From the NCBI RefSeq assembly GCF_047675955.1, contig NC_132912.1:16156500-16220499 (forward strand): a stretch of 64,000 nucleotides of DNA, written 5' to 3'. This DNA is from Chlorocebus sabaeus (lineage: Eukaryota; Chordata; Mammalia; Primates; Cercopithecidae). Shown here piece by piece: positions 13,206 to 24,537 of the stretch. Within the stretch, counting starts at the first letter, position 1. The number at the start of each line of letters is the position of its first letter. The translations under genes and the position numbers were made by a program. The notes beneath the pieces are model-generated. The model was not told the origin of the DNA and ran no database searches. It saw only the letters and a program-made list of their open reading frames with translations.

Positions 13206-13425
13206 TATATACACTAACTTATACTGATATATTTATAGATATAAATACTGATATATATATCAGTATATTATAGCCTGCTCTATAGATAATATCTATATAT
13301 AGATATTATCTATAGAGCAGGCTATAATATATAGTATCTATATGTATAGATATTATATATAGTATATAGCATATATAGATATAGCATATAGATACTATAT
13401 ATATATAGTATCACATATGCTATGA
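13206..13425. repeat. AT-rich palindrome cluster
   Basis: 13264-13331 is a perfect 68-bp inverted repeat: two 34-base arms and no spacer, centred between 13297 and 13298. A second perfect 22-bp palindrome lies at 13245-13266. Further imperfect inverted repeats (ATAGTATCTATATG against CATATAGATACTAT) lie to the right. Such sequence can extrude a cruciform. Confidence 0.95.
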
Positions 13426-13474
13426 CAAAAGCAAGTATCCAGAAAGCTATTGTATTAGGCACAAAGCAGTTATG

Positions 13475-13570
13475 AAACTCCTCTCACGTCCAGTGGCTAG
13501 TAAATAGTGGAGCATGACTGAACCAGATAATTTAGCTCTAGAAATCCTGTTCTTAATAACCAGGTCATAT
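13475..13570 (-). repeat. Probable MIR fragment
   Basis: GGCTAGTAAATAGTGGAGC followed by a segment ending in GTTCTTAATAACC matches the inverted MIR core loosely. Weak, divergent match. Confidence 0.4.
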
Positions 13571-15055
13571 TGAATATAAGAAGCTACATTAACTTGACAA
13601 AGGATGTCTACCAGCAACCTCTAAAAACATCATAATTAATGGTGAAGTATTAGTGATAATCCCCTTAAAACCAGGCAGATGGTCGGGCGCGGTGGCTCAC
13701 GTCTATAATCCCAGCACTTTGGGAGGCCGAGACGGGCGGATCACGAGGTCAGCAGATCGAGACCATCCTGGCTAACACGGTGAAACCCCGTCTCTACTAA
13801 AAATACAAAAATTAGCCGGGTGCAGTGGCGGGCACCTGTAGTCCCAGCTACACGGGAGGCTGAGGCAGGAGAATGGCGTGAACCCGGGAGGCGGAGCTTG
13901 CGGTGAGTGGAGATCGCACCACTGCACTCCAGCCTGGGCGACAGAGGGAGACTCCGTCTCAAAAAAAAAAACCCCAAAAAACAAACAAACAAACAAACAA
14001 AACCCAGGCAGATGACAAAGTGTTTGCTTTCACAATTTCTACTCAAATAATAGCAACATAGGGATAAGAAAATTGAAGGAAGTATAAGGATGAAAAACAA
14101 AGTCACAAGTCTAACCTCAAATTTAAATTATGCAACTATTTACATACAACTTTTCCATAGAAAATCTCAGAAAAACCAATAAAGCTAGTAAGACAAATCA
14201 GTGAAGAAACAAATTCGATGTACAAAACCGGTAACATCCTAAGCTGTAAGTATTCCAAAATAGAATTTTAAAATACAATTTATAATAGACGTGAGAACTC
14301 TCATGTAACTAAAAAATAAATCTCTTAAAAGATGAGTAAGACCATAATGTAGGAAACTATAAAATTTGAATTAAAAAACTAAAAGATCACAGTAAATTTA
14401 GATACTTACCGTATTTGTGTGTTTAGCCATTCAATATTATAATGCTAACAATCAAGATTAGTTCAAGCAAAATCTCAACAGCTTTTACATAGAACTAGAC
14501 AAGCTGATTCTAAAATTATATAAAAAAAATAGAGCCAAGATATGCAAGAGAAGTTTGATAAAAAAGAGAAAGGGCAGAAACTCATCCTAACAAAGCAAAA
14601 ATAAACCATGATCACACAATATAATATTGATACGGGAATACCCATAAATACTGAAATAGACAAATGGAACAAACACTTAAAAATTTTAGAATAAAGACAT
14701 ATCAATAGGGAAGATTTTTTAAGAAGCCACAGTCTACCACAAATAAAAGAGGAAAAGAGTAAATTTCTATTTAAAGAAACACTAGAAACACAAGGTATAG
14801 ACACTTGAAGAATATAAAAGGTATTAGTACATAATATACATGTGTAAATCTATACATCAATGTTTCTACATTATATAACCAAGTAAGAAAAATAGGAAAA
14901 AGATATATGAGTAAGAAATAAAAGAAAAATCTAAATAGCTAAATTCTATATTTTAAAAATGCTTTACTTCACTAGCAATTAGGGATATCAAAACAATACC
15001 AAAAATGAGATATCACTTCAAATCCGCAGGTTGGCAAAAATTATTAAATTATTTT
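13571..15055 (+). repeat. Old L1M ORF2 C-terminal half (Alu nested)
   Basis: Plus-strand ORF2 resumes with TTGACAAAGGATGTCTACC and AACATCATAATTAATGGTG. It runs through the C-terminal domain and stops near AATGAGATATCACTTC (about 15020). It is interrupted at 13681-14003 by an AluY. No intact frame. Confidence 0.75.
13671..14013 (+). mobile_element. AluY with 10-bp TSD
   Basis: The Alu body is 13681-14003, close to the AluY consensus (GAGGTCAGCAGATCGAGACC, GGCGTGAACCCGGGAGGCGG). CCAGGCAGAT flanks it at 13671-13680 and 14004-14013. The tail has degenerated to A, C and CAAA units. This is one of the younger Alus here. Confidence 0.95.
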
Positions 15056-15207
15056 TAAAACTTTGGTTTGACATTTATTTGTAAAATATTTTTGCAGATT
15101 AAGAACACTAAACTTTTAACCAGTTATGTTGTAAATATTTTCTTCATTTTAATATTTTGACCATTTACCTCTTTCCATGATAAATATTAAATTTTTATGA
15201 AGTAAAA

Positions 15208-15505
15208 TTTTCTAATGCCTTTTTTTCCCTTTTTTTAACCAAAGTTTTTATTACATAACATTTAATCCAACCATATTTAAAAGGTGATAAAACTGCTTTT
15301 TATTACTCAACAAAAGAAGAAAGTAACCACTTCTAGAAAGGTTGCTGACTTCGCCATTTGATAGCAAACAGTAATTTAGAAAGCTTCAGTTGAAGGTGTT
15401 GAATTCACTTGCCCCATTTTCATGCCTCTCCATGAGCGCCGTGGACTGCAGCTGCTTCTTATTGGCCATCTTGCCGCAATAGAAAAAACCTCATGCTTTT
15501 CTAAT
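15208..15505 (-). pseudogene. Short 5'-truncated processed retrocopy, parent unknown
   Basis: Read on the minus strand, the segment from 15496 to 15217 has the layout of an mRNA 3' end. A short open frame ends at a stop (15386-15388) after the peptide tail ALMERHENGASEFNTFN. A roughly 140-base 3' UTR-like stretch follows, then an AATAAA signal (complement at 15247-15252), then about 12 bases later an A-rich tail (T-rich 15218-15238 on plus). TTTTCTAAT flanks the unit at 15208-15216 and 15497-15505, fitting L1-mediated insertion. I do not recognise the parent. An in-frame stop lies about eight codons before the first ATG (15467-15469), so the copy is truncated and not functional as it stands. 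Alternatively this is a chance arrangement in old DNA, but signal, tail and TSD together argue against that. Confidence 0.55.
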
Positions 15506-15519
15506 ACAGTTTCATTCTT

Positions 15520-15720
15520 TTGTTTTGTATTTAAGTTTTATTGAGGTATAACTGGCAAATAAAATTGTATATATTCAAGGTGTATAATGTGAGGATATAT
15601 GTATGCCTTTTGAAATGATTACCACAATCAAGTTAATTAATACATCCATCACTTCAGTTACCAATATTGTGAGTGTGTGTGTGTGTGTGTGTGTGCGCCT
15701 GTGTGTGGTCAGGACACTTA
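15520..15720 (-). repeat. L1M 3' end
   Basis: TTTTATTGAGGTATAACTGG followed by a TATTCAAGGTGTATAATGTG-type segment and ACCACAATCAAGTTAATTAA is the inverted 3' end common to older L1M families. A (TG)n run interrupts it. Confidence 0.7.
15670..15707. repeat. (TG)n microsatellite
   Basis: Alternating G and T on the plus strand for more than 30 bases with one GCGCC interruption. Confidence 0.9.
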
Positions 15721-15730
15721 ACATATACTC

Positions 15731-15868
15731 TTGCTGGGCATGGTGGATCATGCTTGTAATTGCAGCTATTGGGAGGGTAAGCATGAGGATGGCTTGAGGC
15801 CAGGAGTTTGAGACCAGCCTAGGCAACATAACAATATCCCACCTTTAAAATATTTTTAAAAGAGATAA
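15731..15868 (+). mobile_element. Alu left-arm monomer (FLAM-like)
   Basis: Only one monomer is present, from TGCTGGGCATGGTGGATCA to GAGACCAGCCTAGGCAACAT, then an A-rich end. The length of about 135 bases fits a free left Alu monomer rather than a truncated dimer. Confidence 0.75.
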
Positions 15869-15870
15869 AC

Positions 15871-17520
15871 TCTCTTAAGAAAATTTTAAGTATACATTTT
15901 TTTGTCAGATTGCACTGATCAGAATGCCAAGTATAATGCTGAATAGAAATATTAATAGTGAGCACTTTTGTTTTTTAGAACGAATGACAAACAGAATATT
16001 TTCGATACTTTACAATGCAATCTAACATTTCTTGTAGGTTTTTTTAGGCATTGTTCATCGGATTTGAATATTTCTTTTATTTCTAGTTTGTTGAGAGTTT
16101 TTAAAAATTGGTTTAGTTTTGCTGTTACCATGAATAGATGGTGAAATTTGTCATACGCTTTTACTACTTTTAGAAGTGTGCTGTGTAATCTCCAAGTATT
16201 TGAGAATGTTCCAGCTATTCTTCTTTAATTGGTTTCAAGTTTAGTTCCATTGTGGTGTGAGAAAAGACACTGTACAATTTATATTGTTTTAAATTCGTTA
16301 AGGTTTGCTTTATGATCCGGAATGTGGTCTTTCTTGGTAAATGTTCATTGTGAGCTTGAAAAGAATGTTTATTCTGCTGTTGTCAGATGAAGTCATTTAT
16401 GGATGTCCATTATATACAGTTGATTGATTGTATTCTTGAGTTTAATGATGTCCTTACTGATTTTCTGCCTGCTAAAACTATTTCTGATAGTGAGGTGTTG
16501 AAATCTCCAACTATAATAGTGAATTCGTCTACTTCTTGCACTTATATCAGTTTTTGCCTCTGTATTTTGAAGCTTTGTTGTTAAGTGCATACATATTAAA
16601 ATTGTTATGTATTTGTGGATAATTGACCCCTTTATCATTACATAATGCCCTTCTTTATTCCTGATAACATTCCTTGCTCTGAGATCTATTCTATCTGCAA
16701 TTAATATAGTTATTCCTGCTTTTCTTTTTTAAAAAAATTGATGTTAGCATCGTACTGGGACAAAGAAAGACATACCATGCTGATATATTTTTTCTCTGGC
16801 TTCTTTCAGAATTTTTCATTTATCTTTGGTTTTCTGTAGCTTGAAAATGATATGCATAAGTGTAGGTTTTTGGCATTTGTCTTTGTTGGTGTTCCCTAAG
16901 CTGCTTAAATCTGTGGTTTAATGTATGACATTAATTTGAGGAAATAGTTATTATTGTTCCACATATTTCATTTGTTCCTTTCTTTCTTTCCTTTCCTCTC
17001 AACATTCTCATCACACATAGGATGTGATACCATTTGGAGTTGTCCCACAATTCTTGGATATTCTGTTCTGGGTTTTTTTCCAGCTTTTTTTTCTCTTACT
17101 TTTCTATTTTGAAGGTTACTACTTAGATATCCTTAACCTCAGTTCTGTCTAGTCTAGTAATAAGCCTGTCAAAGTCAGTCTTCATGCCTCTTCCAGTGTT
17201 TTTGATCTGTAGCATTTCTTTTTGTTTTTTCTTACAATTTCCATCTTTCTGCTTGCATTGCCCACTTGTTCTTGCATACTATCTACTTTATCCATTAAAG
17301 CCCTTAACATATTAATTAACCATAGTTGTTTTAAATTCCTGCTCTTACAATTAATTCCAACATCCCTGTCATATCTGAGTCCAGTTTGAATGCTTCCTCT
17401 GTTCTTTCAACTTGGTTTTTTTTTTTCCTTTTAGTATGTCTTGTGATTTTTTTCTTAAGAGCTGGACATTATGTGCTGGGTAAAAGGAACTGCTGAAAAT
17501 AGGCCTTTATTTTTTAATCC
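15871..17520 (-). repeat. Old L1M ORF2 and upstream region
   Basis: Inverted L1M. GTGAGCACTTTTGTTTTTTA and GTTTGTTGAGAGTTTTT mark the RT region. Positions 16190-16740 are the region 5' of it (GAAAAGAATGTTTATTCTGC, GACCCCTTTATCATTACATA). 17300-17470 resembles the L1M/HAL1 segment with TTCCAACATCCCTGTCATAT and GAGCTGGACATTATGTGC. No usable frame. Confidence 0.7.
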
Positions 17521-18389
17521 AAGAATCACAAGGACAAGCATGAAAATAGGCCTTTAGTAAGTGGTGGTAAGGTGAAGAGGGTAGAGAAGCTCTCTGTAGT
17601 CCTATAATTAGTTCTCGGTCTTTCAGTGAGCTTGTGCCTCTGGACTGTGAACTTCACACATGCTTCTCAGCTTTTTTTTTCTTTCCTTAAGTGGAACAGG
17701 ATAGCTAAAGTGGCCTGGAATTGGTTATTTCCCTTCCTCCACGTGGAAGGCAAGAACCTGCTGGAGTCGGGTATTTCTCTTCCCCAAGGTCAGTCAGGCT
17801 TTCATAAAACCCTAGCAGGTTAAACAGTTTCTCCTGAAGGCATATTTTATTAAAATGAACAGAATGCTCTGGTGTATTTCAAAATGGTTCCTTTCTCTGT
17901 TCTCCCGCAGGAAGCACAAGGGGATTTTTCTAGCATATTTACCTATGAACCTGGTAGAACTCCAGGAGATAAAACACAAAATGGTGCCCCTCTTCCACAA
18001 TTACTTCGTTACCCTCAAGTTTTTCTCTCTCAGACTTGTCTACATAATGCCTCCAACAGTTTCTTAATTATAGTTCAGCACTGGTAGCCACAGAGGTTTC
18101 AGCTCCTGAATTTCTCTTCCAATACGTTCTGGTTCTCTGCATCTGCCTATCAATTGCTTCAATTTTGGAGGGACCAGTTTGCCCTAAGACTTCATTTTTC
18201 TTACTGATTGTTAGTTTTTCAGTTGGTTCAGCTTTTCAGTTGTTAGTTTTCAGTTGGTTCAGCTTTTTACTTGTTAGGATGGTGTGGCCACTTTCAAGCT
18301 TCTGACATGCTAGAGCAAAAACCGGAAGTCAATATGTCTTAGAGAAACCCTTCATGGCATACCCCACAGGGCCACAAGGAAGATATCTG
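17521..18389. other. Unresolved, probably old L1/HAL1-flanking DNA
   Basis: No clear family assignment. At 18209-18267 a unit of about 30 bases (core CAGTTGGTTCAGCTTTT) occurs twice in tandem. The unit AAAATAGGCCTTTA occurs near 17497 and 17541. No gene is seen. Confidence 0.4.
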
Positions 18390-20144
18390 GGTGGTCATTG
18401 ATACACAATTCAGATACCATTCAACCATTTCAAGTGTACAATTCAGTGGATGTTAGTATAATATATTCATGTGTTTGTGCAACAATTACAAAACCAATTT
18501 GAGTAGATTTCACCACTCTTCAGCTGTCACCTACAAATTTACCCTGACAGCCCTAGACAGACACTAAGCTTCTTTCTGTCTAGTTAGATATACCTGTTTT
18601 GAACATTTCATATGAATGGAATCAAGTAAGATTTTTTGAAATTGGCTTATTTCACTCACAATGTTTTCAAGGATTATCTCTGTTGTAGCATATATTTGTA
18701 CTTCATTACGTTTTATTGCTGGGTGCTATTTTATTTTATGGATTTACCCCCATTTTCTTTATCTGTTCCTCAGTTGATGGACATTTAGGTGGTTTTCACC
18801 TTTTGGCTATTATGAATAACACTTCTATGATCCTTCCTGTACACATTTTGTGTGGTCATGTCTTCATTGCTTTCAGATACATATGTAGGAGTGGAATTGC
18901 CGGGCCATATGGTACATTATTCAGAGAGGAACTGTAAGACTGATTTTCAAAGTGCCTATATCATTTTATATTCCCACTAGCAGTGTAGAAGAATGCCAGT
19001 TTCTCCACATCCTTGCCAACACTTGTTGTTATACACCCTTTATAGCATTCTAGAGGGTTTGAAGTGATATCTTACTGTGGCTTTGATGTGCATTTCCATG
19101 ATGATTAATGATGTTGAGAATCTTTTCATATCCTTAGTGGCTATTTGTATATATTCTTTGGAGAAATGTCTATTCAGAACCTTTGCCCATTTTTAAATTG
19201 TGTTTCTCTTCATTATAGAATTGTAAGGGTTATTTTTCTAGATAAAATTTTCATTGAGATGTATGATTTGCAAATATATTCTCTGATTCTATTACTTATA
19301 TTTTCATTTTGATGTTGTTGTTTTACTTTAAAATGTGTAAGTTTTAAACTTTGATGATAGCCAAAAAGTACTATTTGGGTTGCTTGGGTTTTTATCATAT
19401 TTTTAAAACCAGTTGCATAATATAAAGTTATATTTACCCCTATGTTTTTTCAAAGAATTTCATAGTTTTAAATCTACATTTAAGTATTTGATCCATTTTG
19501 AGTTAATTTGTGTATTATGGTGTGAGGCAGAGGGTATGATTTCATTTTCTTTCATGTGAATATCCAACGGTCTCAGAACTATTTGTTGAAAAGACTATTC
19601 CTTCTTCATTGAACTGTGTTGGCACACTTCTCAAGGATCAATTTACCATTAATACAATTTTTAAATGTATTTTCCATTCTATTCTACTGATCTCTATGTC
19701 TATACTTTTGCCAGTACCACAGTGTTCTGATTCCTTTAACTTTGTAGTAAGTTTTGAAATTGGGAAGTATGAGTCTTTCAACTTTTTTCTTCTTTTCCAA
19801 TTTTTTTTGGCTGTTTGTCACTTGAGATTCCACATAAATTTTAGGTTCAGCTTGTAAATTTCTGGAAATAAGCCAGCTGGGACTTTGATAAGAATTGCGT
19901 TAAATTTATAGATCAATTTCAAGAGTATCGCCATCCTAAAAATATTGTCTTCAGATCCATGAACGCATATGTCTTTCCATTTATTTAGATCTTTAATTTT
20001 TCCAGCAATGTTTTCTAGTTTTCACAGTATATATTTTATACTTCTTTAAAATTTGTTCCTTATTATTTTTGATGCTATTGAATTGACAATAAAATTGCTT
20101 TGAGGATTTCATTTTCAGGTTGTTCATGCAAGTTGTAAATGTTA
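18390..20144 (-). repeat. Old L1M 3' half
   Basis: Inverted L1M: GTGTACAATTCAGTGG at the 3' side, then ATGGACATTTAGGTGG, TATTCCCACTAGCAGTG, CCATTTTGAGTTAATTTGTG, CAGTACCACAGTGTTCTGAT and AATTGCGTTAAATTTATAGA. Collinear with ORF2 read 3' to 5'. Stops throughout. Confidence 0.8.
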
Positions 20145-21185
20145 TTTCTTTATTTCAACTTTTATTTTAGAAACAGGGTATATGTGCAGGTTTGTTACAT
20201 GGGTATTTTGCATGATGCTGAGGTTTGAGGTATGGATCCTGCCACCTAGGTAATGAGCATAACACCTAATGGTTAGTTTTTTCACCCATGAGATCCCTCC
20301 CCACATGTATTGCTACTGTCATGTTGTTAATAAGGACATACCCAAGACTTGTGAATTTATAAAGGAAAGAGATTTAATTGACTCACAGTCCCACATGGCT
20401 GGGGAGGCCTCACAATCATGGTGGAAGGCAAAGGAGGAGCAAAGTCACATCTTACATGGCAGAAGGCAAGAGGGCATGTGCAGAGGAACCCCTCTTTATA
20501 AAACCATAAGATCTTGTGAGACTTATTCACTATCAGGAGAACAGCATGGGAAGGACCCACCCCCCCATGATTCAATTACTTCCCATGACATGTCAGAATT
20601 ATGGGAGCTACAATGGGAGATGAGATTTGGGTAGGGACACATCCAAACTATGTCACTACACTAGCAGTCTGCAGTTTCTATTGTTCCCATGTTTATGCCC
20701 CTGTGTACCCAATGTTTAGCTCCAACTTATAAGTGAGGACATGTCTTATTTGGTTTTCTGTTTCTGCAATAATTTGCTTAGGATTGTGGCCTCCAGCTGC
20801 ATCCATGTTGCTGCAAAGACATGATATTGCTCTTTTTATAGCTCTGTAGTATTCCATGGTGGTTATATACCACATTTTCTTGATCTAATCCACCGCTGAT
20901 GGGCACCTAGGTTGATTCTATGTCTTTGCTATTATAAATAGTGGAGTGATGAACATACAGGTGCATGTGTCTTTTTGGTTGAATGATTTATTTTCCTTTG
21001 GGTATATACCCAATAATGGGATTGCTGGGTTGAATGGTTGTTCTATTTTAAGTTTCTTCAGAAATCTCCAAACTGATTTCCACAGTGGTCGAACTAATTT
21101 ACATTTCGATGAACAGCATATAAGCGTTCCCTTTTTTCTGCAGCCTTGACAGCATCTGTTGTTTTTTGACCTTTTACTAATAGTC
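20145..21185 (-). mobile_element. 5'-truncated L1 with nested LTR
   Basis: Inverted L1PB/L1MA-like 3' end. The T-rich tail and CATATACCCTGTTT-type start lie at 20145-20185, and the 3' UTR continues to 20305. The THE1/MST LTR is inserted there, and L1 resumes at 20661 into ORF2 (GGGTATATACCCAATAATGG). It ends near 21180. Target-site duplication not fixed. Confidence 0.8.
20301..20660 (-). mobile_element. THE1/MST-type MaLR solo LTR
   Basis: Reverse-strand LTR at 20306-20655. On the minus strand it begins TGACATAGTTTGGATGTG, continues CCCAAATCTCATCT and ends ...GTAGCAATACA. Flanking 5-mers CCACA (20301-20305) and CTACA (20656-20660) are a near-perfect 5-bp TSD. It splits the 3' UTR of an L1. 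No internal retroviral sequence is attached. Confidence 0.88.
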
Positions 21186-21189
21186 AGTG

Positions 21190-21652
21190 AATGTTAATTT
21201 TATATGTCAGTGCCAGTGAACCGTAGGATGCCTAGCTATTTGGTTAAATATTAATTAGGGTATATCTGTGAGAGTGTTTCTGGATGAGATTGATATTTGA
21301 ATTGGTACACCGAGTAAAGAAGATTGCCCTCCCCATTTGGGTGGTCCTCATCAAATCCATTGGATGCCTGAATAGAATTTGAAAAGACTGAGTAAGGGAG
21401 AATTCACTGTCTTTGCCTAACTGGCTTGGAGCTGAAACATTGGTCTCCTTCATGCCTTCAGACCCAGTTCAACTCTGGTCTGTGGACTAAGACTGAGACT
21501 ATACCACTGGCTCTTCTGGGTCTCGAAGTTCTTGACTACAGAGCTTTAGACTTTGCAGCTTCCACAATTCCATATTTTATATCTATCTCATGTATATGTA
21601 ATATATCTCACATGGTTCTGTTTCTCTAGGAATCCAAACTAATACAGATTTT
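21190..21652 (+). repeat. LTR-like repeat, family unassigned
   Basis: It starts TGTTAATTTTATATGTCAG, has TTTGAATTGGTACACCGAG and GGTCCTCATCAAATCCATTG inside, and ends GTTTCTCTAGGAATCC...CTAATACA. The TG...CA ends and the internal pattern are those of a common mammalian LTR-like repeat that I recognise but cannot name with certainty. Confidence 0.55.
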
Positions 21653-22405
21653 AATACCAATAATTTTTCTAGAAGATAATTTTAAGGATAAATGGTTCTG
21701 GGGTGTCTGGAATTGATTATCTAATCTAATTAGATATATAAATGTTAATAACTTTATTTCTAGTAATTATGAAGGCACTGACAGTCCATGCAATGACCAG
21801 GCAATAGAGATAGACAAAGTATCCCCATTAGATATCCTAATCAACCTCTTATAAAAAGCACAGAGGTGGGTGACTGTCTATATAATAGTTCTAAATATTT
21901 TGGGAAAACTAATTAATATAATAAGGTTGGTTGGTTGCTCCTAATGTCACTGGATAAAGTGTGGAAAGAAAAGAATGAGCTCAGTGATTTGTATTCCAAG
22001 CTCAAGTGCTGCATAAATGAACTGAAGGTTTGTATGTGTGCCCTGAATGAGACCTTTATCTCTGGTAGCTACAACACTGAGACTAGTGAAAATCAAATTC
22101 AGAACCTCATTCTTCACCTGTTTGAAAACAATGCAAGTTGAACTTCCAGCCAAAGAATATCTACTTTTATAGTGAGAGTATTGATTGGGAAAGAATGAGA
22201 TCCTTTAAGTTGGAAGGGGGAAATGTGGGAAGACTCTGATGAAGCAGGGAATATTGAGTCTCTAAATCTGATGAATCTTCTTTGCCAGTGGAATTAGCCT
22301 CTCCACTCTTCGTAATATTGGCTTACCCACCCTCAGTGAGAGCAGCTTTCCCATTCCTTTCTGAGGAAATTAGTCCTGCAGTGCCCAAGGAAACTCTAAT
22401 GCTTC
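21653..22405 (+). other. Possible endogenous retrovirus internal remnant
   Basis: This DNA directly follows the LTR-like repeat. An open frame at 21935-22141 (68 codons) is hydrophilic and helix-prone, with evenly spaced Leu (ELSDLYSKLKCCINELKVC). That is gag-like in flavour but without a diagnostic motif. No other repeat is recognised. A chance frame or a different old element is equally possible. Confidence 0.3.
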
Positions 22406-22495
22406 CTCTGCATCTATTGAGATGATCATGTGGGGTTTTTTTTTGTCTTTTATGATATTGACATGGTGTTAAGGATCAGGTTCTTACATAGCCAT
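22406..22495 (-). repeat. L1 ORF2 fragment
   Basis: TCTGCATCTATTGAGATGAT followed by CATGTGG and a T-rich stretch is the inverted ORF2 segment around the RT core. It is cut on the right by the next, oppositely oriented L1. Confidence 0.75.
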
Positions 22496-22840
22496 GATAA
22501 AGAATGAGATAATGTCCTTTGCAGGGACATCAATGGATCTGGAGGCCATTATCCTTAGCAAACTAACACAGGAATTGAAAACCAAATACCACATGTTCTC
22601 ACTTATAAGTGGGAGCTAAATGGTGAGAACACATGGACACATCGAGGGGAACAACACACACTGTGGCCCTTTTGGAGGGTGGAGGAGGGAGAAGATCAGG
22701 AAAAATAACCAATGGGCACTAGAATTAATACCTGGGTAATCAAATAATCTTTACAACAAACCCCTGTGACATCAATTTACCTATGTAACAAACCTGCACA
22801 CGTATCCCTGAACTTAAAATAAGCATTAAAAAAAAAACCT
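22496..22840 (+). mobile_element. 5'-truncated L1 3' end
   Basis: Plus-strand L1PB/L1MA-like end: GACATCAATGGATCTGGAGG, CACTTATAAGTGGGAGCTAA, CCTATGTAACAAACCTGCAC and an A-tail at 22828-22838. About 340 bases remain. No convincing TSD. Confidence 0.85.
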
Positions 22841-22844
22841 GGTT

Positions 22845-24034
22845 TTGATTTCATTTTCTGTATTTTTAGTTTTATATTTCATTGACTTTTGCTCTGTTAT
22901 TATTTCTTTCTTACAATCTACTTTGCATTTATTTGACCTTTTCATTTTCTTAAGGTGGGAACAGAGGTCCCACCTTAAGATTTGAGACTTTTCTTTTCTT
23001 TACAATATAGTTGTTTAATCCTCTAAATTAGCTCCTAGCACTTCTTAGTGACATCTATAAGTTTTGATATGTCATGTGTCTATTTTTATTCATTTCAAAA
23101 TACTTTCTAATTTCCCTTTAATTTTTTATTTTATCCGTGGTTTTTATTTAGTTTCCAAATATGTGCAGATTTTTTTATGTCTTCCTGTTGATTTTCATCT
23201 TTATTTGAATATGATTAGAGAATACACTTTATATGACCAGGAGCCTTTATGTTTACTTACACTTGTTTTCTGCCTCAGAATGTGATTTATCTTTATATAT
23301 TTTCCAGTTTCACAAGAAAAGTCTGAGAATTCTTCTGTTTTTGTGTGGGAGTTCTATATGTTAGTTAGGTCGATATACTGATAATGTTGTCCAGATTTTT
23401 ATATCCTTAGTAATCTTCTATTTGTCAGTTATTGAAAAAAGGGTATGAAAATCTGACTATAATTGTAGATTTATCTATTTCTCCTTTCATTCCTATTAGG
23501 TTTCTGCTTCAAGTATTTTGAAGCACTGTTGTAACCGACATAAATATTTACGTTTATTTTATCTTAACAAGTTACTATCCCTTAACTGATTAATAAAAGT
23601 AGTTTTTTAAATAACTGGAAATGTCCTTTGCTCTAAAGTTCACTTCATACAGTAGTAATATAACTATACCAGCTTTATTTTGGCTAGTGTTAGCATGGTA
23701 CCTCACTTTCTACTTTTTTAGTTTCAATCCATTTGTATCTTTGTATTTAAAGTATATTTTATAGGCAGCATGTAGTTGGTCGTCTACAACAAGCAAGAAT
23801 ATATTAAACAGGTTTTGGTATTGACTAAGACGTACAAAAACTTTCATAAGCCTATGATAATCTTCCTTTTTTCTTGATAATTTAAAAAAGTTAAGTGTTA
23901 TCAGAATGACGTGATCCTAGAAGTTAGCTAGTGGTTTGCCTATTCTCTACCACCCCCAACACAGAAAAACAGTTGAATTTATTTATTCTAGTGTTTTGGG
24001 TTTTTTGTTTGTTTGCATGTTTGTGCTTATATTT
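22845..24034 (-). repeat. Old L1M ORF2 (linker region), with hairpin
   Basis: Inverted L1M resumes (ATAAGTTTTGATATGTCATG, CATTTCAAAATACTTTCTAA, AATTGTAGATTTATCTATTT). At 22948-22960 and 22968-22980 lie 13-base perfect inverted arms around a 7-base loop, foreign to the L1 pattern. The part after about 23720 is poorly matched. Confidence 0.65.
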
Positions 24035-24245
24035 GTAATGACTTTTTTTGAGGTATAATTGATATACAAAGACTGTGATGTGTTTTATGTGTACAACTTG
24101 ATGAGTTTGGACACATGCAAACTCCATAATACCAGCACCACAACAGAGGGTAATAGACAAATACAACTCTTCCCAAAGTTTCCGTGTATTCCCCCTTTTG
24201 TGTGTGTACAGTAAGAACACTTAACATGAGATATATCTTATTAAC
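24035..24245 (-). repeat. L1M 3' end
   Basis: A TTGAGGTATAATTGATATAC start, then GTACAACTTGATGAGTTTGG and AACACTTAACATGAGATATA. It has the same 3'-end pattern as at 15520-15720. Confidence 0.7.
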
Positions 24246-24537
24246 AAGTTTTGAAGTGCTGTTGTTTGCTCTTATTTTTATTATATTTTTCTGTAAATTT
24301 ACATGTTCCTTTTCTAATATCTTGTGTTAGATATTTAATTATTTTTATTCTTTAGTTTTTAGTAACTATTAAAAGGCTATTAAGTTTGCTCAAAGCACTG
24401 CTTTAGACACTATTCCATTTGCCTTGAATTATGTTGTTTGCAATTGCATTTTTGTTTCCTCTTTTAATCCAAAGCTATTTAAAATTTAGAAATTATTCAG
24501 CATTCCAGGATGGGGTTTTCTTATATTTTTGTGATTG

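Noticed and set aside
13741..14106. 121-codon minus frame rich in Pro/Ser
   Set aside because: It is the antisense of an AluY; Alu-derived frames like this recur at every Alu in the window.
20269..20634. 121-codon plus frame
   Set aside because: It lies within the THE1/MST LTR read antisense; no protein family.
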